Shown here in pieces: positions 5,131-10,556 of a stretch of DNA of 10,556 nt (position 1 is its first letter; each line of letters begins with the position of its first letter). Source of the DNA: Porticoccaceae bacterium UBA1989 (GTDB taxonomy: Bacteria; Pseudomonadota; Gammaproteobacteria; Pseudomonadales; Porticoccaceae); assembly GCA_002335945.1 (NCBI GenBank), contig DDDD01000175.1:1-10556 (forward strand), given 5' to 3'. The notes under the pieces were generated by a model. The model did no database searches. It was not told where the DNA came from and saw nothing but the letters and a program-made list of their open reading frames with translations. The position numbers and the translations under genes were made by a program.

Positions 5131-6678
5131 ATGCGCCCAGGCTTACAGCTAAAGATCAGCCAACAGCTAACTATGACGCCGCAGTTGCAGCAAGCCATTC
5201 GGCTATTGCAATTATCGACGCTTGAGCTGCGCCAAGAGGTTATCGAACAGCTTTACAGCAACCCCCTATTAGAAATAGACGAGGGTGATCATGCCCCCTC
5301 CGAGAACAATCCACCCGAAAATAGCCCGCCTGAAAGCAGTTCCTCTGAAACGACCGAAATTGATGTCGACTTTAACTCTGATGACCCAAGCCTACACAGC
5401 ACCGCCGCCAATGCCTCTGAAATGCCCATCAGCGAAGCGGAAGCCGAAAGCACCGGGGAAAACGACACCCCCCCGGAGCTCCCCGTAGATGCTAACTGGG
5501 ATGAGGTCTACAGTTCCCCAGCGCCCACAGGTAGTGGTAGCGAAGTTAACCTAGAACAGATTTATCAGGTCACCGAATCGCTGCAGGACCATCTGCATTG
5601 GCAGCTTAACCTGACACCATTTTCAGACCGCGACCGAGAGATTGCCGAAGCCTTTATCGACTCCATCGACAACAGCGGCCTGATCAGTCAAAACCTAGAA
5701 GAAATTGTTGCCCATATAGAGTACGACGACCCAGAAGATGCCCTGCAAAGTGACGAGCTGGTTGCTGTGCTCCATCGACTTCAGCAGTTTGATCCACCGG
5801 GTATTTTCGGTCGCGACATTAAAGAATGCCTGCTTATTCAGCTCAATCAACTCAGCCTCGACACCCCTAATATTGCTGAAGCCAAACGACTAGTCGCTGA
5901 TTTTCTACTAGACATTGCATCGATTGAACTGGCCCGCCTAACCAAGAAAACCGGTTACACCGCCGATCAGGTGCAAGATGCCCTGCTATTAATTCGTAGC
6001 CTTAACCCTAGACCCGGCGAATCTCTGGCGACGAATGACGCTGAGTATATAGTGCCAGATGTGTTTGTAGAGAAGGTGTCTGGCCGCTGGCGAGTGCAGC
6101 TCAATGATAGCAATATGCCGCGCCTGCGTATTAATGATACTTACAGCAGCATGATCAAACGCTCGGATAACAGCGATGAAAATCAATTTCTTAAAAACAA
6201 TCTTGCAGAGGCACGCTGGTTTTTGCGCAGCCTTGAAAGCCGCAACGAAACCTTGATGCGTGTGGCCATGACCATTATTGATCTACAGCAGGGCTTTCTC
6301 GACCAGGGCCCAGTTGCCATGAAACCCATGGTGCTTTCAGATATTGCCAGCAAGCTAGATTTACACGAGTCGACCATATCCAGAGTGACAACCACCAAAT
6401 ACCTGGCCACGCCCCAGGGTATTTTTGAATTAAAATATTTCTTTTCCAGCCATGTTGGCACATCCGGTGGCGGAGAGTGTTCATCTACCGCCGTTTGCGC
6501 TATTCTTAAAACAATGATTAGCGCAGAACAGGCTGCAAAGCCATTAAGTGATAGCAAGCTAACCTCTCTCCTAGAGGAACAGGGAATTCAAGTTGCCCGA
6601 CGAACTGTCGCAAAATATCGTGAAAGTATGGGAATTCCCTCGTCTAGCCAAAGAAAACGATTTGAAAACGCCAAGTAG
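5131..6678 (+). CDS. rpoN: RNA polymerase sigma-54 factor
   Basis: This 515-residue alternative sigma factor directs polymerase to -24/-12 promoters that need enhancer-binding ATPases. Region I (1-48) is the glutamine-rich activator-interaction segment (LQLKISQQLTMTPQLQQAI, then SNPLLE). Region II (about 50-140) is a long acidic Ser/Glu/Pro-rich linker. Region III holds the core-binding part (from about 150), a helix-turn-helix near 402-425 (LSDIASKLDLHESTISRV), the FFSSHV segment, and the RpoN box ARRTVAKYRE at 489-498. It is longer than E. coli RpoN (477), mainly through the linker. ATG 5131 gives the canonical N-terminus, but no purine-rich ribosome site precedes it (ACGACAACCATCT). The hpf start follows 12 bases after the stop. 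Confidence 0.98.
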   Translation: MRPGLQLKISQQLTMTPQLQQAIRLLQLSTLELRQEVIEQLYSNPLLEIDEGDHAPSENNPPENSPPESSSSETTEIDVDFNSDDPSLHSTAANASEMPISEAEAESTGENDTPPELPVDANWDEVYSSPAPTGSGSEVNLEQIYQVTESLQDHLHWQLNLTPFSDRDREIAEAFIDSIDNSGLISQNLEEIVAHIEYDDPEDALQSDELVAVLHRLQQFDPPGIFGRDIKECLLIQLNQLSLDTPNIAEAKRLVADFLLDIASIELARLTKKTGYTADQVQDALLLIRSLNPRPGESLATNDAEYIVPDVFVEKVSGRWRVQLNDSNMPRLRINDTYSSMIKRSDNSDENQFLKNNLAEARWFLRSLESRNETLMRVAMTIIDLQQGFLDQGPVAMKPMVLSDIASKLDLHESTISRVTTTKYLATPQGIFELKYFFSSHVGTSGGGECSSTAVCAILKTMISAEQAAKPLSDSKLTSLLEEQGIQVARRTVAKYRESMGIPSSSQRKRFENAK

Positions 6679-6690
6679 AAGGAGCACTGC

Positions 6691-6978
6691 ATGCAAATGA
6701 CCATAAGTGGACACCATTTAGAAGTTACTGACCCAATTCGCGAGTACGTCACTACAAAACTTTCCAAGCTGGAAAGGCACTACGAACAAATCACCAGCAC
6801 TTCCGTAATACTCACTGTCGATAAACTCCAACAGAAGGCTGAGGCCACCGTGCATGTTAGCGGCGGGGAACTCTTCGCCAACGCTGAACACACAGATCTG
6901 TATGCAGCCATCGACGCATTAACCGATAAGTTAGATCGCCAACTGATCAAACATAAAGAAAAACATCGAGGCCATTAA
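6691..6978 (+). CDS. hpf: Ribosome hibernation promoting factor, short form
   Basis: The protein is 95 residues, the same length as E. coli HPF, with the S30AE/YfiA fold: MQMTISGHHLEVTDPIREYV at the N-terminus, LSKLERHY, and ADLYAAID-like LYAAIDALTDKLDRQL, ending in a basic HKEKHRGH tail. It binds the 30S decoding region and, in the short form, helps RMF form 100S dimers in resting cells. There is no C-terminal dimerisation extension, so it is not the long HPF type. A strong AAGGAG (6679-6684) lies 6 bases before the ATG. The position right after rpoN is conserved in gammaproteobacteria. A start at the second ATG (6697) is possible but would remove the first beta-strand residues. Confidence 0.95.
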   Translation: MQMTISGHHLEVTDPIREYVTTKLSKLERHYEQITSTSVILTVDKLQQKAEATVHVSGGELFANAEHTDLYAAIDALTDKLDRQLIKHKEKHRGH

Positions 6979-6986
6979 CTTCTGCA

Positions 6987-7454
6987 ATGAACATTACTGA
7001 TGTACTTACCCCGGCAATGACCGAATGCAACTTGCCGGGGGGCAGTAAAAAACGCGTACTCGAAAACCTGTCCATCTTTATTACTGAGCAACTTGGTGGT
7101 GATGCAGAGCAAACTGATACTCTGTTTCACAGCCTTGTTGCCCGGGAACGGCTGGGCAGCACCGGCATAGGGGACGGCATTGCCATACCCCATTGCCGTG
7201 CACCCGGATTTAAGCGTATCCATGGCTGCTTAATAAAGCTCAGCAAGCCCGTTGATTTTGATGCCATTGATGATGAGCCCGTTGACCTTATTTTTGCCCT
7301 GGTGGTACCCGAAGAAAAGAATGACGAGCACCTAGCCACATTGGCCAGAGTCGCGGCGCTTCTGCAAAACGAATCATCCCGTCAGTCACTCCGCCAGTGC
7401 AGCAGCAACGAAGAGCTTTTTAATACCGCCATTCAACTGGAGCGATCAATCTAA
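6987..7454 (+). CDS. ptsN: Nitrogen-regulatory PTS protein IIA-Ntr
   Basis: This is a 155-residue EIIA domain of the mannitol/fructose type without transport partners. The phospho-acceptor His69 lies in the diagnostic GIGDGIAIPHC stretch, preceded by RERLGSTG; FDAIDDEPVDLIFALVVP matches the family core. It is the last protein of the PtsP-NPr-PtsN phosphorelay, and in relatives unphosphorylated PtsN controls potassium transport and other targets by direct binding. The ATG is 8 bases after the hpf stop with no clear ribosome site, suggesting dependence on upstream translation. A 9-bp GC-rich perfect inverted repeat starts 22 bases into the gene and could affect initiation. rapZ begins 2 bases after the stop. 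Confidence 0.96.
   Translation: MNITDVLTPAMTECNLPGGSKKRVLENLSIFITEQLGGDAEQTDTLFHSLVARERLGSTGIGDGIAIPHCRAPGFKRIHGCLIKLSKPVDFDAIDDEPVDLIFALVVPEEKNDEHLATLARVAALLQNESSRQSLRQCSSNEELFNTAIQLERSI
7009..7040. repeat. 9-bp GC-rich inverted repeat in the 5' end of ptsN
   Basis: CCCCGGCAA at 7009-7017 and TTGCCGGGG at 7032-7040 are exact reverse complements around a 14-base loop, beginning 22 bases after the first base of the ptsN ATG. No T-tract follows on either strand. As mRNA it would be a stable stem near the initiation region of a gene that lacks an obvious ribosome site. Confidence 0.5.
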
Positions 7455-7456
7455 TT

Positions 7457-8335
7457 ATGCGTCTTGTCGTGATCAGTGGCCGCTCAGGCTCAGGAAAAAC
7501 CTCGGCCCTCAATATTCTTGAAGATGTAGGCTTTACCTGCATTGATAACCTTCCCGTCAGCCTGCTACCAGATCTGATAAACAAACTTAGATCGGAAAAC
7601 CTCAGAGACGATCTTAAACTCGCCGTGGGCATTGATGCCCGTAATCTGGTGGGTGATCTGAGCTTAATACCAGAAGAACTCGAGCTTATTAAGGCCCGCG
7701 GTATCTCGGTCAATGTGTTGTTTTTACAGTCGCGACGCAGTGATTTGATACGTCGCTACAGTGAAACCAGACGCAAACACCCACTAAGTAGCAGCACGGT
7801 CAGCCTGAAAGAAGCCATCGATCTTGAAAAAGACATGCTGGCGCCGATTGCCGAGATTGCCGATCGCAATATCGACACCTCGGGACTGTCACTGCACCAG
7901 CTGCGCGATCTGATCAAAAGCACCGTGGTGCCCCATGACACCGAGCAGATGGCCATTCTATTTGAATCCTTTGGCTTTAAGCGGGGTGTGCCCTCTGATG
8001 CCGACTTTGTATTCGATGTACGCTGCCTTCCAAACCCTCACTGGAAACTGGAACTGCGTGCACTGACGGGCAATGATCCAGAGGTTATTGAATTCCTGGA
8101 AAGCCAGGTCGATGTCGCCTCAATGCTCGCCGATATCATCGGCTTTCTGACGCGCTGGATTCCCAAGCATCAGGATAATAACCGCAGTTACCTCACTGTC
8201 GCCATCGGCTGTACAGGTGGTCAACATCGCTCTGTGTATCTCGCCAATCGACTGGCTGAGCATTTCGGTGAAACCTACCCGCTGGTCCAGGTAGTGCATA
8301 AACAATATCCTTCCATTAATTCGGCGGAGTATTAA
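7457..8335 (+). CDS. rapZ: RNase adapter / nucleotide-binding protein RapZ
   Basis: The protein is 292 residues (E. coli RapZ 284). Walker A GRSGSGKT is at 8-15, the second nucleotide site DARN at 60-63, YSETRRKHPL at 101-110, ESFGFKRG at 170-177, VFDVRCLPNPHW at 185-196, and the C-terminal signature AIGCTGGQHRSVY at 249-261. In enterics RapZ delivers the sRNA GlmZ to RNase E and senses glucosamine-6-phosphate; outside enterics the RNA target is unknown. Two oddities stand out. The Walker-B-like position that is FLDA in E. coli reads FLQS here (Gln91). The C-terminal tail (LVQVVHKQYPSINSAEY) lacks the cluster of basic residues that ends E. coli RapZ. The start is 2 bases after the ptsN stop, and npr begins 3 bases after the rapZ stop. 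Confidence 0.95.
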   Translation: MRLVVISGRSGSGKTSALNILEDVGFTCIDNLPVSLLPDLINKLRSENLRDDLKLAVGIDARNLVGDLSLIPEELELIKARGISVNVLFLQSRRSDLIRRYSETRRKHPLSSSTVSLKEAIDLEKDMLAPIAEIADRNIDTSGLSLHQLRDLIKSTVVPHDTEQMAILFESFGFKRGVPSDADFVFDVRCLPNPHWKLELRALTGNDPEVIEFLESQVDVASMLADIIGFLTRWIPKHQDNNRSYLTVAIGCTGGQHRSVYLANRLAEHFGETYPLVQVVHKQYPSINSAEY

Positions 8336-8338
8336 ATA

Positions 8339-8608
8339 ATGATTCGCTGCGAACTGAGCGTTATCAATAAACTTGGACTGCACGCTCGTGCGGCCACCAA
8401 GCTAGCCAGTGCCGCCGGACACCATCAGTGTCGCATCCGCACCGGTAAAGACGAGTCTCTGGTGGACGCGAAAAGCATTATGTCCCTGATGCTGTTGGCA
8501 GCCAATCAGGGCACCGTACTTATATTCGAATTTGACGGCCCAGACGAACAGGCCGCCTGCCAAGAAATCACCACATTGCTGGCCGACTATTTTGGTGAAG
8601 GCGAGTAA
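8339..8608 (+). CDS. npr: Phosphocarrier protein NPr (nitrogen PTS HPr-like)
   Basis: This is an 89-residue HPr-fold protein (E. coli NPr 90). The active histidine is His15 in KLGLHARAA, and the second conserved site is Ser46 in DAKSIMSLMLLAA. It accepts phosphate from PtsP (EI-Ntr) and passes it to PtsN encoded two genes upstream; no sugar permease genes are nearby, which fits the regulatory branch rather than sugar uptake. The alternative name is ptsO. Only 3 bases (AAT, within TAAATAATG) separate it from the rapZ stop, so the two are almost certainly co-transcribed. The gene closes the conserved rpoN cluster and is followed by a 75-base gap. Confidence 0.96.
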   Translation: MIRCELSVINKLGLHARAATKLASAAGHHQCRIRTGKDESLVDAKSIMSLMLLAANQGTVLIFEFDGPDEQAACQEITTLLADYFGEGE

Positions 8609-8637
8609 TTTCGGTATCAGTCAGTAGCATAGCCCGC

Positions 8638-8643
8638 TAAAAT
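8638..8643 (+). promoter_or_regulatory. Weak candidate -10 box before mgtE
   Basis: TAAAAT (5/6 to consensus) lies in the 75-base gap between npr and mgtE, 40 bases before the ATG. No recognisable -35 box is present 16-18 bases upstream (TATCAG at 8615-8620), so support is poor. The same gap holds a 4-bp stem, CGCT/AGCG, with loop TCTC, and no terminator-like T-run. Confidence 0.2.
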
Positions 8644-8683
8644 GCAGCAGCGCTTCTCAGCGATTTAGTTAGGGAAAAGATTC

Positions 8684-10024
8684 ATGACCACAAAAGCCAA
8701 CCTGCTTGCACGATTAGGCACAGCGATAGATTCAGGCACTCTGAATCAGGTTCGGTATATTCTCAACAATCTCTCCCCACCCGATATTGCTCACCAGCTA
8801 GAAACCGCCCCACCAAAATTTCGCCATATACTCTGGGAACTGGTTGATCCAGATAATACCGGTGAGGTACTCCAAGAGTTATCTGATGAGATTCAATCCG
8901 AATTTCTCAACGAGATGGATGGCGCAGAAGTCGCCTCTCTCACCGAAGGCCTGGACGTCGATGACATTGTAGATATCCTTCAGCAACTGCCAAATCAGAT
9001 GATTCCGGAAGTGCTAAAGGCTATGTCATGGCAGGACCGCCAGCGCGTAGAGTCAGTACTTACTTACGCTGAAGATACTGCCGGTGGTCTAATGGACACC
9101 GAAGTTATCACCATACGACCGGATATCAATGTCGATGTTGTGCTGCGTTATCTGCGCCGATTTGAAGAGCTTCCAGACATTACCGACAATCTGTTTGTGG
9201 TCAGCCGCAACGATATATTTCTCGGGATCATGCCTCTGGGCAAGCTGCTTACCTCTAGCCCGGACACTACCGTTAAAGAGGTGATGGATACCGAGGTTCA
9301 GGCAATTCATGTGAACCTCACCGATTCCGATGTCGCGCAAATTTTCCAACGCCATGATTTAGTATCTGCGCCAGTGATTGATGACAAGAACCATCTGCTC
9401 GGCCGCATTACGATTGATGACGTGGTGGACGTTATTGTCGAAGACGCAGACCATTCGCTATTGGCCATGGCCGGCTTGAGCGATACCGAGGATACCTTCT
9501 CCTCCATCGGCAGAACTGCACCTCGCCGTGCCGCCTGGTTAGGGGTCAACTTGGTCACCGCCATTATTGCCTCAACCGCTATTAGCCTATTTGCGGAAAC
9601 CCTCGAAAAAGTCGTGGCACTGGCGATTTTAATGCCGATAGTAGCCAGCATGGGCGGCGTTGCCGGCAGCCAAACGCTCACCGTGGTTATTCGAGGCATG
9701 GCATTGGGGCAGATCGAACGCAGCAACCTAAGCTGGTTGCTAAGCAAAGAATTTGCCGTTGGCGCGCTAAATGGCCTACTCTACGCCCTAGTGGTTGGCG
9801 CCATCGTTTCTCTGTGGTTTGGAGACTGGATAATGGCCGTTATTATCGGCCTAGCGATGGCCATTAATTTAATGGCCGCCGCCCTGACCGGAACATTATT
9901 ACCCATTCTGTTGCGCTCACTAAATATAGACCCTGCCCTCGCGGGCACGGTAATTCTGACCACGGTAACTGATATCGTGGGTTTTGTATCATTCCTAGGC
10001 CTAGCTGCGATATTCCTTATCTGA
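8684..10024 (+). CDS. mgtE: Magnesium transporter MgtE
   Basis: The protein is 446 residues with the full MgtE architecture. An acidic helical N domain covers about 1-130 (repeats such as VASLTEGLDVDDIVDILQQLP). Two CBS domains follow, about 137-195 and 200-255 (opening AGGLMDTEVITI, second ending GRITIDDVVDVI). A connecting helix leads to about five membrane helices from residue 283 to the end. MPIVASMGGVAGSQT (318-331) matches the pore motif of the proteobacterial type, and Asp430 in TDIVGF corresponds to the conserved Mg2+-coordinating aspartate of the last helix. It is a homodimeric inner-membrane Mg2+ channel gated by cytoplasmic Mg2+ bound at the N and CBS domains. AGGGA at 8671-8675 is the ribosome site. 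No sequence resembling a known Mg2+ riboswitch was recognised in the short leader. The stop overlaps the darP start (TGATG). Confidence 0.96.
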   Translation: MTTKANLLARLGTAIDSGTLNQVRYILNNLSPPDIAHQLETAPPKFRHILWELVDPDNTGEVLQELSDEIQSEFLNEMDGAEVASLTEGLDVDDIVDILQQLPNQMIPEVLKAMSWQDRQRVESVLTYAEDTAGGLMDTEVITIRPDINVDVVLRYLRRFEELPDITDNLFVVSRNDIFLGIMPLGKLLTSSPDTTVKEVMDTEVQAIHVNLTDSDVAQIFQRHDLVSAPVIDDKNHLLGRITIDDVVDVIVEDADHSLLAMAGLSDTEDTFSSIGRTAPRRAAWLGVNLVTAIIASTAISLFAETLEKVVALAILMPIVASMGGVAGSQTLTVVIRGMALGQIERSNLSWLLSKEFAVGALNGLLYALVVGAIVSLWFGDWIMAVIIGLAMAINLMAAALTGTLLPILLRSLNIDPALAGTVILTTVTDIVGFVSFLGLAAIFLI

Positions 10025-10530
10025 TGACTGAAGAACTAGAACACCCCGACTACGACGGCCCCAGCAAATCCCAGCTGAAGCGGGACAGCCATAAACTGCA
10101 GGCCATGGGCCAACAGCTGGTTGAAATGCCTGAGGGCAAGCTGCAGAAATTTGACCTGCCGGAAAGTCTAAAAGAAGCTATCTACGAAGCCCGCCGCTTA
10201 AAGAGCCGCGAAGCCAAACGCCGCCACCTGCAATATATCGGAAAATTGATGCGCATCTCCAACACCGATGTTATCCAAGAAACCCTAGATATGATGGACC
10301 ATCAGTCCCAGACCTATCGCCAGCATTTTAAACAGCTCGAAGATTGGCGAGATCGTATTATTAAAGAGGGTCATGACGGCATAGAAGCCTTTATGGAAGC
10401 TTACCCCGACGGTGACCGTCAGAAGCTGCGTAATCTCCAGCGTCAGGCCAACCGTGAAATAGAATTAAAGAAAGCGCCCACCGCTAGCCGAAAAATATTT
10501 AGCTACATAAGAGGCGTTTCAGAAAAGTAA
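10024..10530 (+). CDS. darP: Ribosome biogenesis factor DarP (YjgA family)
   Basis: This is a 168-residue, highly charged, all-helical protein (E. coli YjgA/DarP is about 183). Recognisable family segments are GPSKSQLKRDSHKLQAMGQ at 12-30, DLPESLKEAI, ARRLKSREAKRRHLQYIGKLMR near 56-77, HFKQLEDWRDRII, and the C-terminal LQRQANREIELKKAPTASRK with IFSYIR. It associates with late 50S ribosomal precursors and assists assembly. The start shares a base with the mgtE stop (TGATG at 10022-10026), so the two are probably translated together. In many gammaproteobacteria the neighbour is pmbA/tldD rather than mgtE. No terminator is visible in the 26 bases left after the stop. Confidence 0.95.
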   Translation: MTEELEHPDYDGPSKSQLKRDSHKLQAMGQQLVEMPEGKLQKFDLPESLKEAIYEARRLKSREAKRRHLQYIGKLMRISNTDVIQETLDMMDHQSQTYRQHFKQLEDWRDRIIKEGHDGIEAFMEAYPDGDRQKLRNLQRQANREIELKKAPTASRKIFSYIRGVSEK

Positions 10531-10556
10531 TTTTTACAATATAAAGGTAAGAATAA

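Noticed and set aside
8609..8683. Mg2+ riboswitch or leader in front of mgtE
   Set aside because: The gap is only 75 bases and shows just a 4-bp stem and no M-box-like or leader-peptide features, too little for a known Mg2+ sensor.
1..10556. A new defence, mobile or biosynthetic system in the window
   Set aside because: Every substantial reading frame belongs to a well-known housekeeping family in a conserved order, and there are no recombinases, toxin-like pairs, repeats arrays or atypical composition.

Overview
The window reads as a chromosomal housekeeping region of a Gram-negative gammaproteobacterium. The gene order kdsD-kdsC-lptC-lptA-lptB-rpoN-hpf-ptsN-rapZ-npr is the classical lipopolysaccharide-transport / sigma-54 / nitrogen-PTS cluster of that class. 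The short 95-residue HPF, the LptB and KdsD residue numbering close to E. coli, and an mgtE-darP pair straight after npr suggest a non-enteric, perhaps marine (Cellvibrionales-like) lineage. That lineage guess is inference. Base composition looks even throughout, at roughly half G+C by eye. I see no insertion sequence, tRNA, rRNA, CRISPR array or phage gene.

Layout. At the left edge, on the minus strand, is the 5' part of mlaC, which encodes a periplasmic phospholipid carrier and runs off the window. A divergent intergenic region of about 150 bases carries two overlapping candidate promoters and leads rightward to yrbG, a cation/calcium exchanger. After a 134-base gap with a perfect TATAAT and a three-copy 13-bp tandem repeat comes a tight gene run: kdsD and kdsC (Kdo precursor synthesis), then lptC, lptA and lptB (export of finished LPS to the outer membrane). 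Junctions are abutting or overlapping (TAGATG, ATGA, a 14-base overlap, TAATG).

The 88-base lptB-rpoN gap holds a small hairpin and a very good -24/-12 (sigma-54) promoter match just ahead of the sigma-54 gene itself, which suggests autoregulation. rpoN is followed closely by hpf (ribosome hibernation), ptsN and npr (the nitrogen phosphotransfer relay) and rapZ (RNA-binding/nucleotide-binding regulator). After a 75-base gap, mgtE (magnesium channel/transporter) and darP (50S assembly factor) are joined by a TGATG overlap.

How the genes work together. The left half builds and moves outer-membrane lipid: MlaC carries phospholipid, KdsD/KdsC make Kdo, and LptA/B/C move LPS. The right half couples carbon/nitrogen status, alternative sigma-factor use and ribosome state. 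I found no undescribed multi-gene system. The observations most worth a second look are the sigma-54-type promoter before rpoN, the changed Walker-B-like position and C-terminal tail of RapZ, mlaC standing first in its transcription unit without mlaFED ahead of it, the 13-bp repeats before kdsD, and two long perfect inverted repeats inside kdsC and ptsN.
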